Shown piece by piece: positions 17,511 through 27,274 of a DNA stretch of 64,000 bases. Source of the DNA: an uncultured beta proteobacterium (lineage in GTDB: Bacteria; Pseudomonadota; Gammaproteobacteria; Burkholderiales; Burkholderiaceae_C); NCBI GenBank assembly GCA_903909815.1, contig CAIVXG010000014.1, positions 1-64,000 of the forward strand, read 5' to 3'. The notes under the pieces are model-generated. The model was not told the DNA's origin, did no database searches, and saw only the letters and a list, made by a program, of their open reading frames with translations. Position numbers and translations under genes: made by a program. Every line of letters begins with the position of its first letter. Within the stretch, counting starts at the first letter, position 1.

Positions 17511-19469
17511 ATGAACCGAACCCGATTTTTTAGTCGCCTACTCTGCGTCACCGTGCTGATGCTGACAGCTGCCGGCACCGCCGTGGCGCAGACGCCGCTG
17601 GAGACATTCTTCAAGAATCCAAAGATCGGTACCGCGAGCCTGTCACCTAATGGAAGGTACCTGGCGACCACCACCACCATCGACGGCAAGTTGCAACTGG
17701 CCATCGTCGATCTGGAGACCAACGCTGCCAGCAACATTGCTGGCTACGACAAGTTGGACATTCTTCATATACGCTGGATCAGCGACAACCGTCTGGTGTT
17801 CGATGTTATAGACAGGGGAAGCGAATGGGGAAACTCCTCTTCAGTGGACGGTCTGTACGCCATCAACCGTGACGGAACAAAGTCGACAGCGCTGATGCCC
17901 ACCCTTGAAAACCAGCGTTTAAGTCAAATGCCCGACTATGCATCCCAACCTCATTGGATGCGTTTTGTCGATGTCGCCAAGGACGCCCCGAACGTTGTCA
18001 TCACCATCGGCTATTTCTTCAATGGCGACGCCGTTCCTTACCGCGTTGACTCGGTTACCGAAAGAAGAAAGGAAATCTATTTCAATGTGCCTGGCCTGGC
18101 GCGGGATTTTGTTTTCGACAACAACAATGTGCTGCGCGTCGTCGTGACCACCAACGTGGCCCAGACCGAGGCCAAGGTCTGGTATCGCGACGCCGATGAA
18201 CAGCCCTGGAGGCTGCTGTCCGCGCACTCCTATCGGACGCCGAAATTTCGCCCGCTGGCGTTCGACGTAGACAACACCACGCTGCTAGTTACGGCTCGTG
18301 CCGACACCGGCATGGACGGTATCTTCAAATACGACTTCGCTGCCAACAAGGCGGGCGAGTTGATCGCCTCCGACAAGGGCGTGGATGTGAACGAAGGCCT
18401 GGTATTTGCGCCGGATTCGCACAAGCTGATGGGCGTGCGCATCAACTCTGACCCACCGCGCACAGTATGGCTGGACAAGGGCTTTGCCGCCACGCAGTTG
18501 GGCATCGATCGCGTCTACGCCGGCCAGGTCAACGTCATTACTCCCGGCAACGCGCAGGCGGCGGTGCTGATTCACTCCTATTCGTCCACGCACCCCGGAA
18601 ACTTCGCCGCCTATTACCCGGACAGGAAGAAACTGCTCAACCTGTTTGCCGTGCAACCGGGGATCGACCCGAAAAACATGTCAGAGCAACTGGTATACGA
18701 CTACGTGGCGCGCGACGGTCTGGCGCTGTCGTCTTACCTGACGCTGCCCAAGCACCGCGAAGCCAAGGCGCTGGCACTGGTGGTCTATCCCCATGGTGGT
18801 CCCAATATCAGGGACTACTGGGGGTTCGACCCTGCCGTGCAATTCCTGGCCGGCATGGGATACGCTGTGTTGCAGCCGCAGTACCGCGGTTCGACCGGCT
18901 TTGGAGACGACTTGTACCGCAAGGGCTTTCGCCAGTGGGGTCTGTCCATGCAGGATGACATCACCGACGGCGTAAACAGCCTTATCAAGCAGGGCGTTGT
19001 GAACCCGGCCAAAGTCTGCATCATGGGTGCAAGCTACGGCGGCTACGCCACCATGATGGGCCTGGCCAAGGATCCAGACCTTTATAAATGCGGCGTGAAT
19101 CTTCTCGGTGTGACCAACCTGAACTACATGTTCAGCGAAGGTCGATGGAGCAAGGACAAGGCCGCCGAGTTTCACTTCAAGGAGACCATGGGCGACCCCG
19201 ACACCATGAAGGACCAGTTCGCTGCGACCTCTCCTGTGAAGCTGGCCGACAAGATCAAGGCGCCGGTGTTCATGGCCTATGGTGAAAAAGATTCGCGCGT
19301 GCCGCTGATCCACGGTGAAGACATGCGCGACGCATTGAAGAAGCTAGGCAAGACCTACGAATACATGGAGCTCAAGGACGAAGAGCACGGCTTCTCCAGT
19401 GAGGCCGTGAAATTCAAGGTCTATGGTGCGATCGAGACCTTCCTGAAGAAATACAACCCGCCACAGTAA
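17511..19469 (+). CDS. Exported S9-family prolyl oligopeptidase/acylaminoacyl-peptidase-like
   Basis: 652-residue serine peptidase with a cleavable signal peptide (MNRTRFFSRLLCVTVLMLTAAGTAVAQ cut after AVA), so likely periplasmic. A beta-propeller-like region (residues ~30-390, LSPNGRYLA repeats) precedes an alpha/beta hydrolase domain with S508 in GASYGGYAT, an Asp in YGEKDSRVP and H626 in DEEHGF. The ATG is preceded by AAAGAGGA, 10-11 bases upstream. A doubled AATTCCGGC occurs upstream at 17440-17462. It lies between the glycogen operon and the pullulanase gene in the same direction; a link to glycan use is not evident. Confidence 0.88.
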   Translation: MNRTRFFSRLLCVTVLMLTAAGTAVAQTPLETFFKNPKIGTASLSPNGRYLATTTTIDGKLQLAIVDLETNAASNIAGYDKLDILHIRWISDNRLVFDVIDRGSEWGNSSSVDGLYAINRDGTKSTALMPTLENQRLSQMPDYASQPHWMRFVDVAKDAPNVVITIGYFFNGDAVPYRVDSVTERRKEIYFNVPGLARDFVFDNNNVLRVVVTTNVAQTEAKVWYRDADEQPWRLLSAHSYRTPKFRPLAFDVDNTTLLVTARADTGMDGIFKYDFAANKAGELIASDKGVDVNEGLVFAPDSHKLMGVRINSDPPRTVWLDKGFAATQLGIDRVYAGQVNVITPGNAQAAVLIHSYSSTHPGNFAAYYPDRKKLLNLFAVQPGIDPKNMSEQLVYDYVARDGLALSSYLTLPKHREAKALALVVYPHGGPNIRDYWGFDPAVQFLAGMGYAVLQPQYRGSTGFGDDLYRKGFRQWGLSMQDDITDGVNSLIKQGVVNPAKVCIMGASYGGYATMMGLAKDPDLYKCGVNLLGVTNLNYMFSEGRWSKDKAAEFHFKETMGDPDTMKDQFAATSPVKLADKIKAPVFMAYGEKDSRVPLIHGEDMRDALKKLGKTYEYMELKDEEHGFSSEAVKFKVYGAIETFLKKYNPPQ

Positions 19470-19495
19470 AACGATAACTCCACCGAGCCAGCAGC

Positions 19496-22279
19496 ATGCC
19501 CTTGCACCTTCACAGTAAAGTAGCCCGGCGATTTCAAAGCTGGCTTTTGGCATGCGCATGCGCAGTGCTGCCGCCCGCGGCCTATGCCGGCGGCGAAGAC
19601 GCGCCAGCGCTGGCGGCGTGCAACGGAGCGGACCCTCAGACCGTGTTGCTGGCGGGTCCTGAGCCGGCCCACACGCCCGGGGCAAAGGCGTATTGGCTGA
19701 ACCGCCAGTTGTTGCAATGGCCGCTGGTTCAGCCCGTGGGGCGTTTTTTTCTCTACCACTCGGCGGGTGGTCAGCTTCGTGCCAAACCCGGAAGCAGGGT
19801 CGAAGGTTTTGATGGCGCGCTGCCGCTAGACCCATTCAGCGGCGGCGTTCCGGTGGAAATGACCGCGCGCTTCAAATTCGTTGGCCAAGGTGCGGTACTG
19901 TCACTGCGTGCGGCGGACGAGGTGCGATTGCCCGAGCTGTTGCGCCGGCAACTGCTGCTGGTGCAGGAAGACGCACACGGCACCGTGCTACAGGCGAGTT
20001 CCATTCAGACCGCGGGCGCGCTCGACGACCTGTACGCCGCCGCCGCCGTTGCCCATCTGGGCGTGAAGATCGAGAAGTCCAGACACACAGGCTTCAAACT
20101 CTGGGCGCCAACCGCACGCTCAGTCTCGCTGTGTCTTTATACCGCGGGCCAAGGTGCCGCGAAGTTGTTGCTGCCAATGCAGCGCGACGACGCCACCGGC
20201 CTGTGGCAGCTTGAAATCGGGCGCGACCATTCGGGCCATTACTACAACTTCCTGGTGGATGTGTTCGTGCCGGGCTTGGGTGTGGTGCGCAACCGCGTCA
20301 CCGACCCTTATTCCATCAGCCTCACCACCGACTCGCGCCGCAGTTACATCGCCGATCTGGATTCCCCTCAACTCAAGCCCAAGGGGTGGGACCGACAGCG
20401 ATTGAGCAAGAAGGTTGCGACGCAGACCGACATGGTGATCTACGAGCTGCATGTGCGCGATTTCTCCATTAACGACACCAGCGTTCCAATGGCACACCGT
20501 GGCAAATACCTCGCCTTCACCGACCGCAACAGCCGTGGCATGAAGCACCTGACGGCGCTGTCGGATGCAGGTCTGACGGACGTGCACCTGCTGCCGGTGT
20601 TCGATATCGCAACCATCCCCGAGCAGGGCTGCGTCACGCCGCATGTGGGGGCTGCCGCGCCCGACAGCGAAGCGCAGCAGGCCGCGGTCATGGCAACGGC
20701 CAGCAGCGACTGCTTCAACTGGGGCTACGACCCCTTCCATTTCAACGCGCCCGAAGGCAGCTATGCCAGCGACGCGGCCGATGGCGCCTCGCGCATCCTG
20801 GAGTTTCGACGCATGGTGCAGGCCTTGCACGGCGCCGGGCTGCGGGTGGGAATGGACATGGTCTATAACCACACGAGCACATCAGGGCAGAATGAGAAGT
20901 CGGTGCTGGACCGCATCGTTCCCGGCTACTACCAGCGCCTGGACGCCAGCGGCGCGGTGGAGCGCTCCACCTGCTGCGACAACACTGCTACCGAGAACCG
21001 GATGATGGGCAAACTCATGCTCGATTCGGTCGCACTGTGGGCGCGCGAATACCGCATCGATTCCTTCCGTTTCGATCTGATGGCGCATCAACCGCGGGAG
21101 GTGATGCTGGCGCTGCAGACGCGTCTGAACCACGCTGTGGGCCATGAAGTGAACCTCATCGGCGAAGGCTGGAACTTTGGCGAAGTGGCGAACAATGCGC
21201 GCTTCGATCAGGCTTCACAGTTGATGCTGAACGGCACCGGCATCGGCACATTCAGCGACCGCGGACGCGACGCTGTGCGCGGTGGCTCTGCCAGCGACTC
21301 GGGTGCGTCCCTGGTGAAGAACCAGGGCTATATCAACGGTTTGTTCTACGCGCCCAACGCGCTGGCAGACCCGCAGCGCACGGTGGCTGATCTGATGAAG
21401 GTCGCCGACATGGTGCGCGTCGGTCTGGCAGGGTCGATCCAAAATTACGCCATGGTGGATTACCTGGGCGTGGCCCGAACGCTGAAGGAGATCGACTACA
21501 ACGGTCAGCCCGCGGGCTATGTGAGCGCGCCGGGCGAGGTTGTGAACTACGTGGAGAACCACGACAACCAGACGCTGTTCGACATCAACGCGTTTCGCTT
21601 GCCCACGGACACGAGTCGCGCTGACCGGGCTCGAGTGCAGATGCTGGGCGCCGCCATCAACGCGTTCAGCCAGGGCGTGGCCTATTTCCACGCCGGCGTG
21701 GACACGCTGCGCTCCAAATCGCTGGACAGCAACAGCTTTGATTCGGGCGACTGGTTCAACCGCATTGACTGGAGCTACCGCGACAATTATTTCGGTAGCG
21801 GCGCGCCGCCGTCCAGGGATAACCGCCCCAGCTACGAGTGGATCAAGCCGCTGCTGCGCAATCCGGCGATCAAACCGGGGCGGGCAGACATCAAATGGGC
21901 GCGCGACATGTTTCAGGATCTGCTGAAGATCCGGGCCAGCAGCACGCTATTTCGCCTGCGCAGCGCTGCAGACATCGAGCAGCGGCTGCACTTCTACAAC
22001 ACCGGCCCCGAGCAGAACCCGGTGCTGCAGGTGGGGCACATCGACGGCGCGGCTTACCCGGGCGCGGGTTTTCGGGAACTAATCTACCTGATCAACGTGG
22101 ACCGGATGGCGCACGACATCACCTTGCCTGAGGAAAAGAATAAGGCCTATGTGCTGCATCCGGTGCAGCGCGCCGCAACGACGACCGACAAGCTTGTCGC
22201 ACAGCAGGCACGCTACGCTGCTGGCTCCGGCATATTCAAGGTGCCCGCGCGCAGCGCCGTGGTCTGGGTCGTGAACTGA
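19496..22279 (+). CDS. pulA: Secreted pullulanase-type alpha-1,6-glucosidase
   Basis: 927-residue GH13 debranching enzyme of the pullulanase/limit dextrinase type. A signal peptide (cut near AAYAGG) indicates export. After N-terminal modules, a CBM48-like domain (TGFKLWAPTARSVSLCLY) leads to the barrel: FNWGYDPFHFNAPEGSYAS, MDMVYNHTSTSG, D527 in IDSFRFDLMAHQP, E557 in LIGEGWNFGEV and YVENHDNQTLFD. The YNWGYDP-type block and C-terminal beta domain fit type I pullulanases. It would debranch starch outside the cytoplasm for MalEFGK. It starts 26 bases after the S9 peptidase gene, with no strong ribosome site. Confidence 0.92.
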   Translation: MPLHLHSKVARRFQSWLLACACAVLPPAAYAGGEDAPALAACNGADPQTVLLAGPEPAHTPGAKAYWLNRQLLQWPLVQPVGRFFLYHSAGGQLRAKPGSRVEGFDGALPLDPFSGGVPVEMTARFKFVGQGAVLSLRAADEVRLPELLRRQLLLVQEDAHGTVLQASSIQTAGALDDLYAAAAVAHLGVKIEKSRHTGFKLWAPTARSVSLCLYTAGQGAAKLLLPMQRDDATGLWQLEIGRDHSGHYYNFLVDVFVPGLGVVRNRVTDPYSISLTTDSRRSYIADLDSPQLKPKGWDRQRLSKKVATQTDMVIYELHVRDFSINDTSVPMAHRGKYLAFTDRNSRGMKHLTALSDAGLTDVHLLPVFDIATIPEQGCVTPHVGAAAPDSEAQQAAVMATASSDCFNWGYDPFHFNAPEGSYASDAADGASRILEFRRMVQALHGAGLRVGMDMVYNHTSTSGQNEKSVLDRIVPGYYQRLDASGAVERSTCCDNTATENRMMGKLMLDSVALWAREYRIDSFRFDLMAHQPREVMLALQTRLNHAVGHEVNLIGEGWNFGEVANNARFDQASQLMLNGTGIGTFSDRGRDAVRGGSASDSGASLVKNQGYINGLFYAPNALADPQRTVADLMKVADMVRVGLAGSIQNYAMVDYLGVARTLKEIDYNGQPAGYVSAPGEVVNYVENHDNQTLFDINAFRLPTDTSRADRARVQMLGAAINAFSQGVAYFHAGVDTLRSKSLDSNSFDSGDWFNRIDWSYRDNYFGSGAPPSRDNRPSYEWIKPLLRNPAIKPGRADIKWARDMFQDLLKIRASSTLFRLRSAADIEQRLHFYNTGPEQNPVLQVGHIDGAAYPGAGFRELIYLINVDRMAHDITLPEEKNKAYVLHPVQRAATTTDKLVAQQARYAAGSGIFKVPARSAVVWVVN

Positions 22280-22335
22280 GCCCCATCACGCAGTCCGCTA
22301 TCCTTGGGGCTGAACCCCGCCATCAAGGAGCACGC

Positions 22336-23196
22336 ATGACCCGTCAGGATTTTCGTTTTTTGCATCGCTTGCGCGTGCGCTGGTGCGAAGTGGACATGCA
22401 GAAGATCGTGTTCAACAGCCACTATCTGATGTACTTCGACACCGCCATTGCCGACTACTGGCGCGCAATGGCGATGGAGTACGAACCCACCATGGCGCAG
22501 TTCGGTGGCGACCTGTATGTGAAGAAATCCACGCTGGAGTACCACGCTTCTGCGCGCTACGACGATTCGCTGGAAATTGGCCTGAAATGTTCGCGCCTGG
22601 GCAACAGTTCGATGCTGTTCACGGCCGGTGTCTTTCGCGGCAACGACGTGCTGGTCACGGGCGAACTGCTCTACGTGTTCGCCGACCCCAAGACCCAGAC
22701 CTCCAAGCCGATTCCGAGCGCACTGCGGGAGTGGTTGCAAGCCTATGAAGCCGGGGAGAAGATGATCCAGGTGCGCTGCGGCTCATGGAGCGAACTGGGC
22801 AATGACGCGTCGCGCCTGCGCACCGACGTGTTCGTGCAGGAACAAAAAGTTCCCAAGGAAATGGAATGGGACGAGGCCGACGCCAGTGCCACGCACGCTG
22901 TTGCCTACAACCGCCTGGGTCAGGCCGTGGCCACCGGGCGCTTGTTGCCGCACGCACCGGGCGTGGGCCGCATTGGTCGCATGGCGGCTGCTCGGGTGTT
23001 GCGCGGCTCCGGTTTGGGTAAGGCGGTTTTGCGCGCGCTTATGGCGGCGGCGCGCGAGCGCGGCGAGCCTGAGGTGATGCTGCACGCGCAACGCAGTGCC
23101 GAGGGCTTTTACGCCGGACTGGGATTTACCGCGCGCGGAGAGCCGTTCGAGGAAGCAGGTATTGCCCACATCGAAATGACGGCCGCGACAACTTAG
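22336..23196 (+). CDS. Fusion: acyl-CoA thioesterase (4HBT, YbgC-like) + GNAT acetyltransferase
   Basis: 286 residues in two domains. Residues ~1-135 are a hot-dog thioesterase of the YbgC/FadM type (VRWCEVDMQKIVFNSHYLMY, with the catalytic-type Asp in EVDMQ). Residues ~140-286 are a GNAT N-acyltransferase resembling ElaA (RTDVFVQEQKVPKEMEWDEAD; acetyl-CoA loop RGSGLGKAVL; FYAGLGF). The two domains are normally separate proteins; the frame is continuous and the linker (REWLQAYEAGEKMIQVRCG) looks natural, so it is not a sequencing artefact. Start after AAGGAGCACGC. It converges on ygfZ with a 4-base overlap of stop codons. Substrates unknown. Confidence 0.85.
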   Translation: MTRQDFRFLHRLRVRWCEVDMQKIVFNSHYLMYFDTAIADYWRAMAMEYEPTMAQFGGDLYVKKSTLEYHASARYDDSLEIGLKCSRLGNSSMLFTAGVFRGNDVLVTGELLYVFADPKTQTSKPIPSALREWLQAYEAGEKMIQVRCGSWSELGNDASRLRTDVFVQEQKVPKEMEWDEADASATHAVAYNRLGQAVATGRLLPHAPGVGRIGRMAAARVLRGSGLGKAVLRALMAAARERGEPEVMLHAQRSAEGFYAGLGFTARGEPFEEAGIAHIEMTAATT

Positions 23197-24104
23197 ATGT
23201 CGGCCAACAAGGGATAGGGCAGGTCCAGCAACTGCAGTGCCTCGCCCGTGGCCAGGCGCAGCGCACCGGTTTCGGCTGCGCTTGTCTGCATCGACACCAG
23301 CGCATCAAAGCCGCCAACGGGCGCGCGCGCGGCCTGGGCCACGGTACCGCAGGGCTGCTCGGCGTCCGAACTGTGAAACACCTCCTGGCCGGCGGCCATG
23401 GGCGCGGCGCAATGCACGAGATAGGCACGCCGCCTGAGCGTGCCGCGAAACTGGCTGCGCGCCACGACTTCCTGGCCGGGATAACAGCCCTTCTTGAAGC
23501 TCACGCCACCAACCGACTCATAGTTCAACATCTGCGGCACGAAGGTTTCCACTATCGGCTGCGCAACCGTGGCGATGCCGCTGTGCACCTCGCTCCACAG
23601 CCATAGCTCCTGGTTGACCTCGGACGCTATTGGTTCGGGCGTGCCAACGGGAGCAATCCAAAGGGCCCGCGACAAGCCCGCCGCCGGATACAACTGCACC
23701 AGACTCGCTGCCCCGTTGTCGACCCGGCTCCAGGCTGGAAGAGTAGCGGCTATGAGGGCACTTGCCGCATCCCCCAACAGGCCACGCAGCATGAAGTCAT
23801 CGCTGGCGTCGCTCAACTTCAGCTTGGCACGCAGCACAAACATCGACAGTCGCTTGAGGGTAGCCGCCAGGATGTCGCGACTGCACAGGAGCAGAATTTC
23901 AGTGGGCGCGCGCTTGATGCCGATGAAGCTGGCGAGCATGCGACCCTTGGCGCTGCAATAGCCCGTCAGTCGCGCATGGGACGAGTCCAGCAACACGAAG
24001 TCCTGGGTGAGTTGCCCGTGCAGGAATGAGGCTGCATCTTCCCCCTGTGCGCGGATCACGCCCAGGTGTGTAAGTTTGGCCATGCCATGGAGTCCGGTGT
24101 TCAT
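23193..24104 (-). CDS. ygfZ: Folate-binding Fe-S cluster assembly protein YgfZ/GcvT-like
   Basis: ~303-residue tetrahydrofolate-binding protein that helps maturation or repair of certain iron-sulfur enzymes. The signature KGCYPGQEVVARSQFRG with the conserved Cys is intact, and the N-terminal ITHLGVIRAQGEDAASFLHGQLT-type segment (here LTHLGV..) matches the family. Two starts are possible: 24104 (MNTGLHG) and 24083 (MAKLTHL), neither with a strong ribosome site. It is divergent from mltG with under 50 bases between. Confidence 0.9.
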   Translation of the reverse strand: MNTGLHGMAKLTHLGVIRAQGEDAASFLHGQLTQDFVLLDSSHARLTGYCSAKGRMLASFIGIKRAPTEILLLCSRDILAATLKRLSMFVLRAKLKLSDASDDFMLRGLLGDAASALIAATLPAWSRVDNGAASLVQLYPAAGLSRALWIAPVGTPEPIASEVNQELWLWSEVHSGIATVAQPIVETFVPQMLNYESVGGVSFKKGCYPGQEVVARSQFRGTLRRRAYLVHCAAPMAAGQEVFHSSDAEQPCGTVAQAARAPVGGFDALVSMQTSAAETGALRLATGEALQLLDLPYPLLADI

Positions 24105-24151
24105 GGGTGAATTATCATCGCCCGTCGATTTCGATAACCGTTCAAGGATGT

Positions 24152-25144
24152 ATGCCCGTGCGCCGACTCGTTGTATTGCTGTTGCTGGTGCTGACGGCCA
24201 TGGGCGCTGGGACTTATCTTTGGCTGCATCGGCCGCTGGAGTTGAGCGCAGAGTCGCCATTGGACCTGTCGATCGAACCCGGAACATCCGCGCGTGCCGT
24301 AGCACAGGCGGTCAGCGATGCCGGCGTGAAGGTCAACCCTACGGCTCTTTACTGGTGGTTCCGCCTGTCCGGGCAGGCGCGCCAGATCAGGGCCGGAAGC
24401 TATGAGATTGAAACAGGAAGCACACCGTGGCGCTTGTTGAAAAAGCTGGTGCAGGGTGACGAGGCGCTGCGTTCGCTGACGCTGGTCGAGGGCTGGAACG
24501 TGCGCCAGGTGCGCGATGCGCTGGCCAAGGCCGAGTCGCTCAAGCCGACCACGAAGGACCTCACGGACGAGGCTCTGATGACGGCGTTGGGAATGCCTGG
24601 AACGCATCCCGAAGGGCAGTTCTTTCCGGAAACCTACACCTACTCCAAGGGCAGCAGCGACCTGGCCCTGCTGCGGCGGGCACAGCGCGCCCAGGTGAAA
24701 CATCTGCAGGCCGCTTGGAGTTTGCGTAGCCCGGACAGTCCGCTCAGAACGGCGCAAGAAGCGCTGATCCTGGCCAGCATCGTGGAGAAGGAAACTGGGC
24801 GTGCCAGCGACCGCACCATGGTGGCGGGCGTGTTTTTAAACCGTCTGCGTCTGGGCATGCCGCTGCAAACCGACCCGACCGTGATCTACGGTTTGGGACA
24901 AAGGTATGACGGCAAGCTGCATCGGCGCGACCTGCAGAGCGACACCCCTTACAACACCTACACCCGCACCGGACTGCCGCCTACGCCCATCGCCATGCCG
25001 GGCAAGGCTGCGTTACTGGCGGCGGTGATGCCAGCGCCCACCAAGGCGCTGTACTTTGTGGCGCGGGGCGACGGCAGCAGCCAGTTCAGCGGCAATCTTG
25101 AAGAGCACAATCGCGCTGTGAATAAATACGTACGGGGACAATGA
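24152..25144 (+). CDS. mltG: Endolytic murein transglycosylase MltG
   Basis: ~330-residue inner-membrane lytic transglycosylase that cuts nascent peptidoglycan glycan strands. One N-terminal helix ([20 protein letters not shown]) anchors a periplasmic YceG domain; [11 protein letters not shown] contains the catalytic Glu, and [18 protein letters not shown] is the family block. AAGGA lies just 3 bases before the ATG at 24152 but 9 bases before an in-frame GTG at 24158, which may be the true start. tmk follows 4 bases later, the usual mltG-tmk-holB order. Confidence 0.93.
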   Translation: MPVRRLVVLLLLVLTAMGAGTYLWLHRPLELSAESPLDLSIEPGTSARAVAQAVSDAGVKVNPTALYWWFRLSGQARQIRAGSYEIETGSTPWRLLKKLVQGDEALRSLTLVEGWNVRQVRDALAKAESLKPTTKDLTDEALMTALGMPGTHPEGQFFPETYTYSKGSSDLALLRRAQRAQVKHLQAAWSLRSPDSPLRTAQEALILASIVEKETGRASDRTMVAGVFLNRLRLGMPLQTDPTVIYGLGQRYDGKLHRRDLQSDTPYNTYTRTGLPPTPIAMPGKAALLAAVMPAPTKALYFVARGDGSSQFSGNLEEHNRAVNKYVRGQ

Positions 25145-25148
25145 TTCC

Positions 25149-25796
25149 ATGGGAACAGCAGGGCGGTTCATCAGCTTTGAAGGCATCGACGGTGCGGGGA
25201 AAAGTACGCATATTGAAGCGCTCGCCGCCGCGTTTCGGGCGCAGGGTAGGGTGGTAACGCTGACGCGCGAGCCCGGTGGCACACCGCTGGCGGAGAAGCT
25301 GCGCGCCATCTTTTTGCACGACGTCATGGACGGATTAACCGAAGCATTGCTGGCCTTTGCCGCGCGGCGCGACCACCTGCGCCAGGTGATAGAGCCGGCG
25401 CTGGACCGCGGCGAAGTGGTCCTGTGCGACCGCTTTACCGATGCCACTTTTGCCTATCAGGGCGGTGGGCGCGGCTTCGATCTGCAAGTGCTTTCCTATT
25501 TGGAGAAGCAGGTGCAGACGGTGACAGTGCAGGGCGCCGCGTTGTTGCGTGAGCCCGGCTTGACGATCTGGTTTGACTTACCACCCGAGATCGCAGCGCA
25601 GCGGCTCGCGGGCGCACGCGTGCCCGACAAGTTCGAGGCCCAACCAGCGGAGTTTTTTCGGCGCGTCGCGGCCGGGTACGCCCAACGCATGCACGAGAGT
25701 CCTCAGCGCTTTGCCCGCATCGACGCGAACCAGAGCGTGGAGCAGGTGCGCGATCATGTGTTTGCGGCGCTTCAAGCCAAAGGTTGGCTGGCATGA
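25149..25796 (+). CDS. tmk: Thymidylate kinase
   Basis: 215-residue cytoplasmic kinase converting dTMP to dTDP. P-loop [11 protein letters not shown] (residues ~10-20), DR motif in [20 protein letters not shown] and [10 protein letters not shown] are intact, and the lid region is the Gram-negative type. Its stop overlaps the holB start (ATGA), so the two are likely cotranslated. Length is normal. Confidence 0.95.
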   Translation: MGTAGRFISFEGIDGAGKSTHIEALAAAFRAQGRVVTLTREPGGTPLAEKLRAIFLHDVMDGLTEALLAFAARRDHLRQVIEPALDRGEVVLCDRFTDATFAYQGGGRGFDLQVLSYLEKQVQTVTVQGAALLREPGLTIWFDLPPEIAAQRLAGARVPDKFEAQPAEFFRRVAAGYAQRMHESPQRFARIDANQSVEQVRDHVFAALQAKGWLA

Positions 25797-26812
25797 GTGA
25801 CGTCGATGCAGCCGTCGCTGCGGCAGTACCGCCCTGGATTGCCGATCAGACCCAAACCCTGCTGGCGCAGCGCGGCCACGCCTGGTTGGTACAGGGACCC
25901 TCCGGCCTGGGCCAATACCCGCTGGCCCTGGCTTTGGTGCGGGCCTGGCTGTGCGAGCGCGCCACAGCCCAGGGTGCCTGCGGCCACTGCGGCAGTTGTC
26001 ATGCTATCGAGGTGCGCACCCACGCTGATGTGTGCGTGCTCATGCCCGAGACCGATATGATCGCGTTGGGCTGGCCACTGAGCGAAAAGGCGCAGGCAGA
26101 GGTCGACGACAAGAAGCGCAAACCGAGCAAGGAAATCCGGGTCGATGCGATGCGCGACGCAGTCGAATTTTCTCAACGCACCAGCGCCCGCGGCCGCGGT
26201 AAGGCGGTGCTGGTGTATCCGGCCGAGCGCATGAACACCATCACCGCCAACGCCCTGCTAAAGACACTGGAGGAGCCACCTGGTGACGTGAAGTTTGTGC
26301 TGGCAAGCGAAGCCGCGCACCAGCTTCTGCCCACGATTCGCAGCCGCTGTTTGGGCCACAGCATGGTTTGGCCCAGCGACAGTGCCAGCATGGATTGGCT
26401 AAAGACACAAGGGGTGAGCACGCCTGACGCGCAGATATGGCTGCGCGCCGCAGGGGGGCGCCCGTCCGACGCGCTGAACCTGGCTCAGTCCGGGCGCGAC
26501 GCCAAATCGTGGGCAATGCTGCCCAAGGCGATGGTGCTGGGCGACGTGAGCGCAGTGCAGAATTGGTCCCCGCCGGACTTGATCGATGCCCTGCAAAAGC
26601 TCTGCCACGATCTGATGGCCACGGCGACATTGGCGTCGCCGCGGTACTTCCAGAGTGCCGACCTGCCCAAAGTGCTTGCGATGGCAGCGCTTGCGCCCTG
26701 GTCCAAGTCGCTGCTGGCCAGCGCCCGAACCGCGCAGCACCCATTCAACCCGGGCCTGATGCTGGAGTCTCTTGTGAGCCAGGCACAAAACACTCTAAAC
26801 TCGGGCCGATGA
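25793..26812 (+). CDS. holB: DNA polymerase III delta-prime subunit
   Basis: 339-residue clamp-loader subunit that helps load the beta sliding clamp. It shows the AAA+ fold with a degenerate P-loop ([12 protein letters not shown], no Lys, as in delta-prime which does not hydrolyse ATP), a zinc-finger CGHCGSC with an upstream Cys, and the SRC motif in TIRSRCLGH with [11 protein letters not shown]. The preceding in-frame ATG three codons earlier lies inside tmk; the ATG overlapping the tmk stop is preferred. The holB-pilZ-tatD order is common in beta- and gammaproteobacteria. Confidence 0.93.
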   Translation: MSDVDAAVAAAVPPWIADQTQTLLAQRGHAWLVQGPSGLGQYPLALALVRAWLCERATAQGACGHCGSCHAIEVRTHADVCVLMPETDMIALGWPLSEKAQAEVDDKKRKPSKEIRVDAMRDAVEFSQRTSARGRGKAVLVYPAERMNTITANALLKTLEEPPGDVKFVLASEAAHQLLPTIRSRCLGHSMVWPSDSASMDWLKTQGVSTPDAQIWLRAAGGRPSDALNLAQSGRDAKSWAMLPKAMVLGDVSAVQNWSPPDLIDALQKLCHDLMATATLASPRYFQSADLPKVLAMAALAPWSKSLLASARTAQHPFNPGLMLESLVSQAQNTLNSGR

Positions 26813-26833
26813 ATCCGCTATTTGCCAACACCC

Positions 26834-27199
26834 ATGTCTGACCCAGCGCCATCGCCCACGCCGCGTCCCAGCGTCATCCAATTGGCGATCAAGGAGCGTG
26901 CCGCATTGTTTGCGGCCTACATCCCGGCGTTTACCAATGGGGGAATTTTCGTTCCGACGACGCGAGAATACCGGCTGGGTGAAGATGTGTACTTGTTGCT
27001 GTCTTTGCCTGAAGACACCCAGCGCTACCCGATCGCGGGCAAGGTGGCGTGGGTCAATCCGCCGCACGCGGGTGGGGATCGCAAGCAGGGCGTCGGTATC
27101 CATTTTCCCAAGGAAGAAAAATCCCAGGAACTCAAGAACAAGATCGAGTTCATCCTGGGCAAGCACCTGTCGTCAGACCGAAGCACCCAAACGCTCTGA
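26834..27199 (+). CDS. pilZ: PilZ-domain type IV pilus assembly protein
   Basis: 121-residue single PilZ-domain protein. PAFTNGGIFVPTTREYRLGEDVYLLLSLPED and GKVAWVNPPHAGGDRKQGVGIHF are the family core. Like Pseudomonas PilZ, it lacks the RxxxR c-di-GMP-binding motif before the domain, so it probably acts through pilus-assembly partners rather than binding the nucleotide. Located between holB and tatD, the usual place for pilZ. Confidence 0.9.
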   Translation: MSDPAPSPTPRPSVIQLAIKERAALFAAYIPAFTNGGIFVPTTREYRLGEDVYLLLSLPEDTQRYPIAGKVAWVNPPHAGGDRKQGVGIHFPKEEKSQELKNKIEFILGKHLSSDRSTQTL

Positions 27200-27274
27200 G
27201 CGCACAGGTCTCAGGCTCGGGCTTTGCGGCGGCTGCCGACTTGCCCAAGGGCTCTCTCAATTCATGGAACGACC

